Source of the DNA: Chromatium weissei
Lineage (GTDB): Bacteria > Pseudomonadota > Gammaproteobacteria > Chromatiales > Chromatiaceae
NCBI RefSeq assembly: GCF_016583765.1
Contig: NZ_NRRR01000001.1
Coordinates: 558,001-622,000 of the forward strand
Direction: 5' to 3'
Length of the DNA stretch: 64,000 nucleotides
The first letter of the stretch is position 1. Each line of letters begins with the position of its first letter. Below, piece by piece: positions 34,803 through 46,463 of this stretch. The notes beneath the pieces were generated by a model. The model saw nothing but the letters and a program-made list of their open reading frames with translations. It had not been told where the DNA came from and searched no databases. Made by a program: the position numbers and the translations under genes.

Positions 34803-36722
34803 TTAGCTATTGCTCTCCATCATTTTCATCATCAACGCATTCAAACGCCCAACAAATCCCGCTGGATCATCTAGTTGTCCACCCTCAGACAATTGCGCTT
34901 GATCGAATAGAATCAACGCCAAATCATTAAAGCGCGTGTCGTCCGTTTCTGCTTCCAAGCGTTTAACCAATGGATGCTCAAGATTGATTTCTAAAGTCGG
35001 TTTAGTTTCCGGTGCATTCTGTCCAACTGCTTTCAATACGCGAGCTAAATTGGCACTCATATCGTATTCACCGACCACTAAACAGGCTGGTGAATCCACT
35101 AAACGAGTACTCGGACGCACTGCATCAACGCGCTCTCCGAGCACAGTTTTTAATTGCTCCAACAATGAACCGTGTTCAGCAGCAGCCTTTTCTTTGGCTT
35201 CTTTTTCATCCTTGTCTGCCAATTCACCGAGATCAAGATCGCCTTTCGTGACCGATTGAAAATGCTTCTCTTTGTATTCGGTTAAATGATTGACCAACCA
35301 TTCATCAACGCGATCTGAAAGCAATAGCACTTCCACACCTTTCTTGCGGAATACTTCCAAATGCGGACTGTGACGTGCCGCAGCGGCGCTATCAGCAGTG
35401 ATGTAATAAATCTTATCCTGCCCTTCTTTCATGCGCTCAATATAGGCATCGAGCGATTCGCGCTGGGCATGATCATCACGGTGCGTGGTGGCAAAACGCA
35501 TTAAACCGGCGAGGCGTTCTTTATTGGCGAAATCCTCGGCAGGGCCTTCTTTTAATACCTTGCCGAATTCATCCCAGAATTGGTTGTATTTCTCAGCATC
35601 TTCAGTTGCCAGCGTTTCCAATACACTCAAAATGCGCTTGGTATTGGCCTGACGAATGGTGTCGATTTTGCGATTGTGTTGCAGAATTTCCCGCGATACA
35701 TTCAATGGCAAATCATCCGAATCCACCACGCCTTTCACAAAACGCAGGTAATGCGGCATTAATTTATCCGCTTCATCCATGATGAATACGCGTTTAACGT
35801 ATAGTTTCACGCCGTGTTTTTGATCGCGGTCGAATAAATCCCAAGGCGCTTTTTTCGGTACGTATAACAGCGCAGTGTATTCGTTGCTGCCTTCAACGCG
35901 ATTGTGCGCATAGGTCAGCGGTGGCTCGAAATCGTGTGAAACGTGTTTATAAAAGTCGTGATAATCGCTCTCGGTTAAATCCGCTTTATTGCGCATCCAT
36001 AATGCCGTGCCGCGATTGACTTGTTCATATTCCGGCGGTTCATTCTTTTTCGCTTCGGCTTCTTCACCATACAATTCTTTGCGCATCTCCACCGGCAGCG
36101 CGAGGTGATCGGAGAATTTGCTGATAATCGAACGCAGCCGCCAATTGTCGAGAAATTCTTTTTCATCCTCTTTCAGATGCAGAATGACATCCGTGCCGCG
36201 AGTGGTTTTCTCAACCGTTTCAAGTGTGTAGCTGCCGCGTCCGTCAGATTCCCAGCACACGCCATGCTCCGCGCTCAAACCCGCACGACGCGAAATCAAC
36301 GTCACCTTGTCAGCGACGATGTAGGCGGAATAAAAACCCACGCCAAATTGTCCGATCAACGTGCTGTCTTTCGCGTGTTCGCCCGACAACGCTTCGACAA
36401 ACCGCCGTGTGCCGGAGCTGGCGATGCTGCCGATGGTCTCCATCACTTCCTGCCGTCCCAGCCCGATGCCGTTATCGGAAATGGTCAAGGTGCCGGCGTC
36501 CTTATCGACTTCCACGCGAATGCGCAGCTCGGCATCGCCTTCGTACAACCCGCCGTCGCTCAACGCTTCAAAACGCAGTTTCTCGGCCGCGTCTGACGCA
36601 TTCGAGACCAACTCGCGCAGAAAGATTTCCTTATTCGAGTACAGCGACCGAATCACCAGATCGAGCACTTGGCTCACTTCCGCCTTGAATTCCAATGTTT
36701 CCTTATGCGCTTCAACAGTCAT
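34803..36722 (-). CDS. htpG: HtpG, bacterial Hsp90 chaperone
   Basis: ATP-dependent cytosolic chaperone acting late in client folding with DnaK. The 639 residues give the full family length: N-terminal GHKL ATPase domain (FLRELVSNASDAAEKLR with the Mg-binding Asn and catalytic Glu; DNGIGL; GQFGVGFYSAYIVADKV lid), middle domain (LYVKRVFIMDE about residue 315, DLPLNVSRE) and C-terminal dimerisation domain. Monocistronic between a terminator and the divergent pgm gene; the 155-bp gap to pgm must hold both promoters. I could not confirm a heat-shock sigma-32 site by eye. Confidence 0.97.
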   Translation of the reverse strand: MTVEAHKETLEFKAEVSQVLDLVIRSLYSNKEIFLRELVSNASDAAEKLRFEALSDGGLYEGDAELRIRVEVDKDAGTLTISDNGIGLGRQEVMETIGSIASSGTRRFVEALSGEHAKDSTLIGQFGVGFYSAYIVADKVTLISRRAGLSAEHGVCWESDGRGSYTLETVEKTTRGTDVILHLKEDEKEFLDNWRLRSIISKFSDHLALPVEMRKELYGEEAEAKKNEPPEYEQVNRGTALWMRNKADLTESDYHDFYKHVSHDFEPPLTYAHNRVEGSNEYTALLYVPKKAPWDLFDRDQKHGVKLYVKRVFIMDEADKLMPHYLRFVKGVVDSDDLPLNVSREILQHNRKIDTIRQANTKRILSVLETLATEDAEKYNQFWDEFGKVLKEGPAEDFANKERLAGLMRFATTHRDDHAQRESLDAYIERMKEGQDKIYYITADSAAAARHSPHLEVFRKKGVEVLLLSDRVDEWLVNHLTEYKEKHFQSVTKGDLDLGELADKDEKEAKEKAAAEHGSLLEQLKTVLGERVDAVRPSTRLVDSPACLVVGEYDMSANLARVLKAVGQNAPETKPTLEINLEHPLVKRLEAETDDTRFNDLALILFDQAQLSEGGQLDDPAGFVGRLNALMMKMMESNS

Positions 36723-36847
36723 TTTCGTTTGCTACCTTCATGTTTTCGATTGAATTGAATCTCGTCATTGTCGCACGGGCTTGACGCTAGAATGACCGAC
36801 TTGCAGCCATTTGCTGCATCGCCGCCGACACTGCCCCGCTAGTGTAG

Positions 36848-38512
<1,665 letters not shown>

Positions 38513-38521
38513 ATCTCCACA

Positions 38522-38543
38522 CCCCCCTTTTTTCAAAGGGGGG
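38522..38543. terminator. Terminator between pgm and argH
   Basis: Stem CCCCCC (38522-38527) with GGGGGG (38538-38543) around TTTTTTCAAA. It lies between convergent genes. The A/T tract is in the loop, and the flanking T-run on the plus strand is short (CTTT), so efficiency is uncertain. Confidence 0.65.
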
Positions 38544-38556
38544 CTTTGCACATTAT

Positions 38557-39960
38557 TTAATTGCTTTCTGTGGTATTCAATCGCGCTCGCGCCCGCACAA
38601 TGGCTGCGCGCACCTGATTCGGCGCAGTACCACCGAAATGATCACGCGCAGCAACCGAACCTTCTAAAGTCAATACTGAAAAAACATTCGCTTGAATAGC
38701 AGCGGAGAATTGCTGCAATTCGGCCAATGTTAATTCCGCCAAATCGCGTTTTTCACGCACTCCGAATGCAACCGCTTTTCCCACAATTTCATGTGCATCA
38801 CGAAAAGCAATTCCCGCTCGTACTAAATAATCCGCAAGATCAGTCGCTGTACTAAAACCCTGTTTTGCTGCCGTGCGCATTCGCTCGTGATGACAGGTGA
38901 TATTGCCCATCATATCGGCATAAACGCGCAGTGAACCTTTAAGATTATCAACCGTATCAAATAGCGGCTCCTTGTCTTCTTGATTGTCTTTGTTATACGC
39001 CAATGGCTGACTTTTCATTAACGTTAATAAGCCCATTAAATGCCCAAAAATGCGTCCACTTTTACCGCGCACCAATTCGGGAACATCGGGGTTTTTCTTT
39101 TGCGGCATAATGGATGAGCCAGTGCAAAAACTGTCGGATAATTCAATAAAATTGAATTGTGCTGAAGACCATAAAATCAGCTCTTCGGAATAGCGCGACA
39201 GGTGCATCATTAAAATAGCCGCAGCAGCAGTGAATTCAATTGCAAAATCTCGATCAGATACAGCATCCAATGAGTTTTCTGCTGGGCGATCAAAACCTAA
39301 TAATTGCGCGGTGTATTGGCGATCAATTGAATAAGTTGTGCCCGCCAGCGCCGCCGCACCCAGCGGCATGACATTCAAACGTCGACGGCAATCCGTAAAG
39401 CGTTCGCAATCGCGGTCAAGCATTTCAAACCATGCCAATAAATGATGACCAAAAGTAATGGGTTGCGCGACTTGCAAATGGGTGAAGCCGGGCAAAATGG
39501 TGTCCGCTTCGCGCTCGGCCAAATCGAGTAAAGCTGTTTGCAAACGTTTGATTTCTAATCGAATCACGTCGATTTCATCGCGCAGCCACAGCCGCACATC
39601 GGTCGCTACTTGATCGTTGCGCGAGCGACCAGTGTGCAATTTTTTACCCGCTTCGCCGATTTTTGCCGTTAACGCGGTTTCGATGTTCATGTGAACATCT
39701 TCCAATTCAATCAACCAGTTAAACGTGCCAGCGTCGATTTCCGCTTGTACGGCTTGCAGTCCGTTGATGATGGCATCGCGCTCGGCGGCAGTCAGAATTC
39801 CCTGCTGCGCTAACATGGTGGCGTGTGCAATTGAGCCTTGAATATCATAGCGATACAGGCGTTGATCGAAGGCGACGGAGGCGGTGAAGGCTTCAACGAA
39901 GGCGTCAGTTGGCGCATTGAAACGCCCCGCCCAGGGTTTGACGGTGAAGGTGTCGTGCAT
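38557..39960 (-). CDS. argH: Argininosuccinate lyase
   Basis: Splits argininosuccinate into arginine and fumarate, the last step of arginine synthesis. It has 467 residues, a standard length. Signatures: WAGRF near the N-terminus, [13 protein letters not shown] (about 110), [13 protein letters not shown], and the fumarase/lyase superfamily signature [12 protein letters not shown] with the catalytic serine. Monocistronic here; the other arg genes are not in the window. Confidence 0.97.
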   Translation of the reverse strand: MHDTFTVKPWAGRFNAPTDAFVEAFTASVAFDQRLYRYDIQGSIAHATMLAQQGILTAAERDAIINGLQAVQAEIDAGTFNWLIELEDVHMNIETALTAKIGEAGKKLHTGRSRNDQVATDVRLWLRDEIDVIRLEIKRLQTALLDLAEREADTILPGFTHLQVAQPITFGHHLLAWFEMLDRDCERFTDCRRRLNVMPLGAAALAGTTYSIDRQYTAQLLGFDRPAENSLDAVSDRDFAIEFTAAAAILMMHLSRYSEELILWSSAQFNFIELSDSFCTGSSIMPQKKNPDVPELVRGKSGRIFGHLMGLLTLMKSQPLAYNKDNQEDKEPLFDTVDNLKGSLRVYADMMGNITCHHERMRTAAKQGFSTATDLADYLVRAGIAFRDAHEIVGKAVAFGVREKRDLAELTLAELQQFSAAIQANVFSVLTLEGSVAARDHFGGTAPNQVRAAIVRARARLNTTESN

Positions 39961-40023
39961 TGAAAGTTCCGTAATTATGAATTGAAAGTGAATGGAAAAT
40001 CGAATAGAAATGAAGCGGTTTTT

Positions 40024-40914
40024 TTAGTTTTCAGTGTTCAATTTTGCCGTGTTCATTAAACGCGGCATTAACCAGCGATAACTCAAAATCAATACGCTAA
40101 TCCATAACGCGGCGAGCCAGCCGATGATGCCGTCGTAATTGCCAACTAAACCGGCGAGCGGTGCGTTGGAATTGCCGTCGGTGAGCCAGCGGGTGAGTTG
40201 AATGACGAGCACCCAGCCGGCGTGAATGCCGACGCACCAGCCGATGTGACCGCTGCGTTGACGCACCAGCGCCAGCAAAATTCCGCAACAAAACAAGGCG
40301 CTAAAACTGTCGAGATGTGACCAACTCAGTGCATCGATGAACGTGTGTCCGAACATTATCCAGGCGCTGGCGTTGTCAAATGTGGTGTCAATCGGTAAGG
40401 CGCTCGGTTTGAGAAAATGCACTGCGGCGTACAGCAATGCCGAGCCGAGAATGGCGCTGCGCACTCCATTACGGCGATGAATGGCGCTGTAAACTGCACC
40501 ACGAAAAAAGGTTTCTTCAATCAATCCAATGAGTAATCCGCCGAGCACGGCGTGTGCAGTTTTGCCGAAAACCTCGAACCAAAAATGTGCCGGTGTATTC
40601 GGTACGCGAATCTGTAGCACGAGCAGCGCCAGCACCAGTACGAATAGCATCGTGATTCCGAGAATGCTGCCGCACATGACGTTACGCCACCATTGCTCTG
40701 CGTTGATGCCGTAACCCAGTGCGTTGCGATTGTTCAGTGTGAGCAGTGCCAGCAGTGGCCATGCGCTGATTAACATGATGAATTGTGCGAGTCGGCTCAT
40801 CACGCGCTGCGGCTCTACAGCAAACCAGCCGGTTGCAACCACTGACGGCGCGAGCTGCGTGGCGAGCATGAAGCAGAGCAGTAGAAAGATGAAAAAGCCG
40901 AGGGTGATGCGCAT
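40024..40914 (-). CDS. CPBP family intramembrane metalloprotease
   Basis: A 296-residue polytopic membrane protein with about seven to eight hydrophobic helices. The CPBP (CAAX-protease/Abi) motifs are visible: EETFFRG (motif 1, E-E-x3-R), AAVHFLKPS (F/H motif 2) and FGHTFIDALSWSH (final metal-ligand His). The substrate is unknown; relatives process prenylated proteins or peptides, or act in self-immunity to bacteriocins. The ATG at 40914 is preferred to a TTG at 40926. It starts 25 bp after malQ on the same strand, so it is probably co-transcribed. Its last codons contain a CAGT-rich stretch similar to the dispersed repeat. Confidence 0.85.
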   Translation of the reverse strand: MRITLGFFIFLLLCFMLATQLAPSVVATGWFAVEPQRVMSRLAQFIMLISAWPLLALLTLNNRNALGYGINAEQWWRNVMCGSILGITMLFVLVLALLVLQIRVPNTPAHFWFEVFGKTAHAVLGGLLIGLIEETFFRGAVYSAIHRRNGVRSAILGSALLYAAVHFLKPSALPIDTTFDNASAWIMFGHTFIDALSWSHLDSFSALFCCGILLALVRQRSGHIGWCVGIHAGWVLVIQLTRWLTDGNSNAPLAGLVGNYDGIIGWLAALWISVLILSYRWLMPRLMNTAKLNTEN

Positions 40915-40938
40915 AACGAATGGCAAATAGCGTGGAAT

Positions 40939-42453
40939 TTATGCGATGGAGTACGGTAAGCGCCCGTAAAGTCGAGTTAATTCGCGCAACCGTGCGGCCA
41001 TCGTGTCGTCCAGTTGATCGTCACGATAGCGCCACAACCAGTTGCCGGTCGCAGTGCCGGGGCGATTCATACACGATTCCGCGCCCAATCCCAGAACATC
41101 TTGCATCGGAAATAGCGCCAAGGTGCCGACGGAGGCGAGCGCAGCACGAATGCAATCCCAGTGAATTTCTGTGCCATCGGTGTTGAGATAACGACAAACT
41201 TTGAGCTGAGTATCGGCATCGCGCTCCGCCCACCAGCCCAATAAGCTGTTGTTATCATGGGTTCCGGTGTAGACCGCTAACTGGGGACGATGATGATGTG
41301 GCAGAAATGCGGAGCGCCCAAAATCACCTTCGATGCCTTCAAATCCAAATTGCAACACCGCCATTCCGGGCAATTGCAACGCATCGCGCAGCGCCTCGAC
41401 ATCGGGCGTAATAATGCCCAAATCTTCTGCAATCAACGGCAGGTTCTCGCCGAGCGCGGCTTGTAACGCGTGAAACAGCGCCAGCCCGGGCCCTTGCACC
41501 CAACGTCCGTTGATCGCCGTGTCTTCAGTGGCAGGAATTTCCCAATAGGCTGCAAATCCACGAAAATGATCAATACGAACTAAATCAACCAGTTCCAACA
41601 TTCGCCGCAGCCGTTCCACCCAGAAACGATAGCCGTCGGCAGCCAGCGTTTCCCAGCGATACAACGGATTGCCCCAACGTTGTCCCGTGCTGCTGAAATA
41701 ATCCGGTGGCACGCCTGCAATGACCGTCGGATGTCCGTCAGTGTCGAGTTCAAACCATTCGGGATGCGTCCACACTTCGCTGGAATCGTGTGCGACAAAA
41801 ATGGGAATATCGCCGATGAGACGCACGCCCTGCGCATGGGCATGCGTGCGTAACGCTTGCCATTGTTGAAAGAAAACAAATTGCGCAAAGCGTTGTAATT
41901 CCAATGCGTTAGAATGATCAGCACTCCACTGCATGAGCGCATCGGAATCGCGCTGGGCATAAACCGTTTCCCAGGCCGTCCACGGCAGCCGGTCGTGATG
42001 AATTTTCAATGCGCAATAGAGTGCAAAATCATCTAACCACACGCGCTCGGCAGCGCAAAAATCAGCGAAGGCTTGACGATCCGCATCGCTGGCGTGCGCG
42101 TTAAAACCCTGTAACGCGATTTGCAATAGCGTGTATTTCCACGCGCTGACCGCACCAAAATCGACTTGATCGCTGGGAAATTGCGGTGAATTGTCCAATG
42201 CAGCAGGCATCAGCCAACCCGCTTGCACCAACCCTTCAGGGCTGATCAGCAGCGGATTACCTGCAAAAGCGGAGGTGCATTGATAGGGTGAATCTCGATA
42301 ACCCGTCGGTCCCAATGGCAGCATCTGCCACAGTCCCTGCCCCGCTTGTGCGAGAAAATCGACAAAACGATGGGCAGCAGGGCCGAGATCACCAATTCCA
42401 AAAGGGCCGGGCAGCGAAGTCGGGTGAAGCAAAATGCCGCTGGTGCGGTGCAT
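40939..42453 (-). CDS. malQ: 4-alpha-glucanotransferase (amylomaltase)
   Basis: GH77 enzyme that transfers maltodextrin segments between chains and releases glucose. It has 504 residues, the short form typical of many bacteria and plants, without the N-terminal extension of E. coli MalQ. Features: RTSGILLHPTSLPGPFGIGDLG at the start, DSPYQCTSAFAGNP, LIGDIPIFVAHDSSEVW, VRIDHFRGF with the nucleophile Asp, and IAEDLGIITPDVEALRD with the acid/base Glu. It diverges from the PAS/GGDEF/EAL gene. The 287-bp gap between them shows nothing I can name. Confidence 0.96.
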   Translation of the reverse strand: MHRTSGILLHPTSLPGPFGIGDLGPAAHRFVDFLAQAGQGLWQMLPLGPTGYRDSPYQCTSAFAGNPLLISPEGLVQAGWLMPAALDNSPQFPSDQVDFGAVSAWKYTLLQIALQGFNAHASDADRQAFADFCAAERVWLDDFALYCALKIHHDRLPWTAWETVYAQRDSDALMQWSADHSNALELQRFAQFVFFQQWQALRTHAHAQGVRLIGDIPIFVAHDSSEVWTHPEWFELDTDGHPTVIAGVPPDYFSSTGQRWGNPLYRWETLAADGYRFWVERLRRMLELVDLVRIDHFRGFAAYWEIPATEDTAINGRWVQGPGLALFHALQAALGENLPLIAEDLGIITPDVEALRDALQLPGMAVLQFGFEGIEGDFGRSAFLPHHHRPQLAVYTGTHDNNSLLGWWAERDADTQLKVCRYLNTDGTEIHWDCIRAALASVGTLALFPMQDVLGLGAESCMNRPGTATGNWLWRYRDDQLDDTMAARLRELTRLYGRLPYSIA

Positions 42454-42740
42454 GAAGAAACCTCATTTTCAGGCGCTTGATTCAAAACCGGTCAAGTTTA
42501 CCCAAAGCGCCATCGAAAAGCCTGCTTGAAATCCCGTCACAGTGGCGGATGATATATCGTGGAATAGCGAAATCTGTGAAACAATCCGTCAGCATTACCC
42601 GTTTGAAATACGCAAATTTGCACACTTTTTGGTCAATACAGTTGTGTATTTCAACCTAAAATGCGATGTTTCGTTATGCTGTTATTCATCGTGACTCCAT
42701 CACTAATTTAATCGTATTTTGAAGGCTGAATTTAAAATCA

Positions 42741-45356
42741 ATGAAGATCAGTAAGACCCTTGTTGAATCAACACGTTTACGTGAACAAGCCCGACGTATT
42801 CTGCGGGATCACTCTTTTGATAGCGTATTGAGTGAATTTAAGCGCGGCGAATTCAGTCTTGATATGCTTTTAGAAGAACTACACATCTATCATGCTGAAT
42901 TGCTCATTCAGCAAGAAGCACTACACGAAAGTCAAGAAACCAATGAACTTTCTTTAGCGCGTTTTATTCGGCTGTATGAAAACCTGCCACTTCCCGCATT
43001 ACTCATTTCTTGGCAAGGACGCGTTAAAGAAGCAAATGCCGCCGCAACCTCATTATTAAAACTCAATCGCCAGCTATTTAGTCATCTTGCTAATCCACAT
43101 CACGTCGCTGTATTGGAAAATGCGTTTCAAGAAGCAAGAACAACAGGCAAAGCCGAATGCCCAGAAATCTCATTACATAGCGCAAAACACAGCACAGTTG
43201 TCGCAGACCTCACGCTCATTCGTTTACCCGGATCAAGCGGTGAAGATGCTGAATTCGTATGCACCATCGTCGATCAAACTGAACGCATTGCACGAGAAGC
43301 GCGTTATCAACAACTCACGGCGATTATGAGCGATGTTGCCTATTCCTGTATTGAATTGGCAAATGGCGCTTTTCAACTTGATTGGATGATTGGGTCTATT
43401 GAATCTCTCACGGGATACACTTTGAATGAAGTGTTAGAGCAAGGTTGCTGGCGCTTTTTAGTTATTCCAGAAGATATAGAACTGTTTAATTCTCAGGTAT
43501 TGCAGCTTAAACCCGGTGAAACAAAAACCTGTGAATTACGCCTGCGACACCATGACGGCTCATTACGCTGGGTGCGTACAACAAATGAATGTTTAATCGA
43601 GTTTACAAAAGCACCGCTACGTCGTTTATACGGCGGTTTAGTGAATATCACCGAGCAGCGCGAATACATCAATAAGATTCAACGTTTAGCATTAGTTGTC
43701 GAGCAAAGTCCCAGCGTGGTGTTAATTACTGATCTAAACGGCAAGATTGAATATGTGAATCAATGTTTTTGTGAAACAACCGGTTATGAGCGCGAACAAG
43801 TATTAGGAACCTCAGTGAGTTTATTGCGCAGTCATAGCACACCTGCGGCAATGGAAGCTGAAATGTGGAAGTTATTACAAAGTGGTCAATCATGGCGTGG
43901 CGAATTTCAAAACCGTAAAAAATCTGGCGAACTTTATTGGGAACAGGCGCTAATAACACCATTGCGTAATGAACAAGGCGTGATTTCACATTTCGTTAAA
44001 CTTGCAGAAGATGTGAGTGAAAAGCGTTTGTTATCCGCGCAATTAAGCTATATCACACATTATGATTCGCTGACTGGTTTACCTAATCGCACGCTAATGC
44101 GCGAACGAATTAGTCAAGCATTACATATTGCCGCACAAGAACATCATCGTTTGGCATTGCTCTCAATTGATATAGACAATCTTAAATTTATCAATGATTC
44201 ACTCGGCCATGAAACCGGTGATCGTTTATTACAAGCGGTGGCCCAGCGATTACGCACGCTATTGCGAGAAGAAGATGTTCTTGCACGAATTGGCGGTGAT
44301 AACTTTGTGTTATTAATTGGGCAGGTGCGACAAGTTCGTGATACCGCAGGATTAGCGGAGCGTATTCAATCAGCATTTGATGAGCCAATTTTACTTGATA
44401 AAACGCATACACATATCACTGCCAGTGTTGGTATTGCGCTATATCCCGAAGATGCTGAAACCACAGACATGTTAATTAACCATGCGGATACGGCGCTACA
44501 CATTGCAAAAGCAGAAGGACGTCACACCTATCGATTTTATACTGCAACGCTTAATCAGCAGCTTTTAGAGCAATTTCAAGTAGAGCAAGCATTACGATTA
44601 GCGATTGAACGTAATGAATTGATTTTGTATTACCAACCACGCGTGAATATCGCTACAGGTGCAATTTTAAGTCTGGAAGCATTAGTACGCTGGAATCATC
44701 CTGAATGGGGTTTGGTGCAACCCGGACGCTTTATTCCAATTGCTGAAGCGACGGGTTTAATTTTACAAATTGGCCCATTGGTATTGCGTCAAGCGTGTGA
44801 GCAAATTCATAGATGGCGAACAGAAGAAGTGTCAATTGTGCCGGTTGCAGTGAATCTATCAGCGAATGAACTCTATCAAGATAATTTAGCACAACGTATT
44901 CAAGCAATCGTATATGAAACTGGTGTTACGCCAGCAGATTTGGAATTTGAAGTGACGGAAAGTGCGGCCATGCATTCAATTGAAAAAGCAGTGACGATTT
45001 TATCGGCATTGCGTGAACAGGGTTTTTCACTGTCATTAGATGATTTCGGCACTGGCTATGCGTCGCTGAGTTATCTCAATCGTTTACCAGTGCAAGCACT
45101 CAAAATTGATCGTTCATTTCTCGCGGATATTAATAGTGCCGAAGAGGTATTAACGCAAAGTGTGACCATCGTAAAAGCCATTATTGGTTTAGGTGCAAAT
45201 CTTGGATTACATATCATCGCCGAAGGTGTTGAAACGCAGGAGCAACGTGATTTTTTAATTAACCATCACTGTTTTGTTGCACAGGGTTATTTATTCGCAA
45301 AACCGCTGCCAGTTGAAGAAATCACTCCGTTATTACGCCGCGGTAATGTTTTATAA
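42741..45356 (+). CDS. PAS-GGDEF-EAL protein, probable c-di-GMP phosphodiesterase
   Basis: An 871-residue soluble sensor. The order is an N-terminal helical segment (1-65), three PAS-like domains (about 70-195, 200-310, 315-430), GGDEF (about 435-600) and EAL (about 615-865). The GGDEF signature reads GGDNF (near residue 519), lacking the Glu needed for metal binding and catalysis, so cyclase activity is doubtful and the domain may be regulatory. The EAL domain looks complete: EALVRW (645), NLSANE, EVTESA, DDFGTGYASL, KIDRSFL and IAEGVET. Net effect should be c-di-GMP breakdown. No membrane helix is seen. It converges with the HD-GYP regulator gene, 12 bp apart. Confidence 0.92.
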   Translation: MKISKTLVESTRLREQARRILRDHSFDSVLSEFKRGEFSLDMLLEELHIYHAELLIQQEALHESQETNELSLARFIRLYENLPLPALLISWQGRVKEANAAATSLLKLNRQLFSHLANPHHVAVLENAFQEARTTGKAECPEISLHSAKHSTVVADLTLIRLPGSSGEDAEFVCTIVDQTERIAREARYQQLTAIMSDVAYSCIELANGAFQLDWMIGSIESLTGYTLNEVLEQGCWRFLVIPEDIELFNSQVLQLKPGETKTCELRLRHHDGSLRWVRTTNECLIEFTKAPLRRLYGGLVNITEQREYINKIQRLALVVEQSPSVVLITDLNGKIEYVNQCFCETTGYEREQVLGTSVSLLRSHSTPAAMEAEMWKLLQSGQSWRGEFQNRKKSGELYWEQALITPLRNEQGVISHFVKLAEDVSEKRLLSAQLSYITHYDSLTGLPNRTLMRERISQALHIAAQEHHRLALLSIDIDNLKFINDSLGHETGDRLLQAVAQRLRTLLREEDVLARIGGDNFVLLIGQVRQVRDTAGLAERIQSAFDEPILLDKTHTHITASVGIALYPEDAETTDMLINHADTALHIAKAEGRHTYRFYTATLNQQLLEQFQVEQALRLAIERNELILYYQPRVNIATGAILSLEALVRWNHPEWGLVQPGRFIPIAEATGLILQIGPLVLRQACEQIHRWRTEEVSIVPVAVNLSANELYQDNLAQRIQAIVYETGVTPADLEFEVTESAAMHSIEKAVTILSALREQGFSLSLDDFGTGYASLSYLNRLPVQALKIDRSFLADINSAEEVLTQSVTIVKAIIGLGANLGLHIIAEGVETQEQRDFLINHHCFVAQGYLFAKPLPVEEITPLLRRGNVL

Positions 45357-45368
45357 AATCAAAATAAT

Positions 45369-46463
45369 TTAGGCATCAGCATCACGGCGGGCGATTTCTT
45401 CCAATTGCGGCAAAAGCACTAAAAAAGCATCGATGACTTCAGGATCAAAATGATTACCGCTGCCTTGTTTCATTATTGCAATGACTTCGTGCATTGGAAA
45501 GGGTTCTTTATACGGGCGGCGTGTTAATAGCGCATCAAAAACATCTGCAACTGCCATGAGCCGCGCTGCAATTGGAATAGCATGACCTTGCAGACCATCG
45601 GGATAACCAGAGCCATCCCATTTTTCATGATGATAATGCGCAATATCTTTCGCTAATTTGAGAAATTCACCGTGTTCACCGAGATGTTCACCCGCACGCG
45701 CCAGCATTTCATAACCACGCACAGCATGAGTGCGCATTATTACGAATTCCTCATCAGTTAATTTCCCTGATTTGAGCAAAATGTGATCAGGAATTGCAAT
45801 TTTTCCGACATCATGTAATGCCGCTGATTTCGATATTAATTCAATATAACTCGCAGTGAATTGATGTTGATAACGTGGATGAGCAGCGCAGTGCTGTGCC
45901 AATAAACGCACATATTCTTGAGTACGTTGAATGTGATTGCCGGTGCATTCATCGCGGAATTCAGCTAATGACACCATTGTTAAAATCGACGCATCTCGAA
46001 AACGATTGATGTCTGACAAACGTTTTTCGACTTCGCGTCGCAACCACGCATTTTGATCAAGCAAAAAGTCTTGCCAAACCTTGAGTTGTAAATGAGAACG
46101 CACACGCGCAGTGACGATAGGTAAACTAATTGGTTTGTGAATAAAATCGACTGCTCCCAGTGCAAAACCCTGTTCTTCATCGCTAATTTCATTTTTTGCA
46201 GTGAGAAACAACACCGGAATACGCTGTAATGCTTCATCCGCTTTTAAGCGTCGACATACTTCATAGCCGTCCATGTCCGGCATCATAATATCCAGCAGAA
46301 TTAAATCGGGTTGGCGTTCTTTAGCGAGCTGTAAGGCTTTCATTCCGTGACTGGCTAATAGAATTCGGTAATCTTTACCCAGAAATGTATTGAGTAAACT
46401 GAGATTTGCGGGCGTGTCATCCACGACTAAAATGGTTGGACGTTCAATAGCAGATGGAATCAT
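45369..46463 (-). CDS. Response regulator with HD-GYP phosphodiesterase domain
   Basis: A 364-residue RpfG-like regulator. The receiver domain (about 8-125) has the acidic pair VDD, phosphoacceptor in [15 protein letters not shown] and the Thr/Lys switch (FLTAKN, FIHKP). The HD-GYP domain (about 155-355) has [10 protein letters not shown], then [13 protein letters not shown] and [13 protein letters not shown]. It should hydrolyse c-di-GMP when phosphorylated. Its start overlaps the stop of the upstream hybrid kinase by four bases, so that kinase is the probable phosphodonor. Together with the neighbouring EAL protein this makes a locus devoted to lowering c-di-GMP. Confidence 0.94.
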   Translation of the reverse strand: MIPSAIERPTILVVDDTPANLSLLNTFLGKDYRILLASHGMKALQLAKERQPDLILLDIMMPDMDGYEVCRRLKADEALQRIPVLFLTAKNEISDEEQGFALGAVDFIHKPISLPIVTARVRSHLQLKVWQDFLLDQNAWLRREVEKRLSDINRFRDASILTMVSLAEFRDECTGNHIQRTQEYVRLLAQHCAAHPRYQHQFTASYIELISKSAALHDVGKIAIPDHILLKSGKLTDEEFVIMRTHAVRGYEMLARAGEHLGEHGEFLKLAKDIAHYHHEKWDGSGYPDGLQGHAIPIAARLMAVADVFDALLTRRPYKEPFPMHEVIAIMKQGSGNHFDPEVIDAFLVLLPQLEEIARRDADA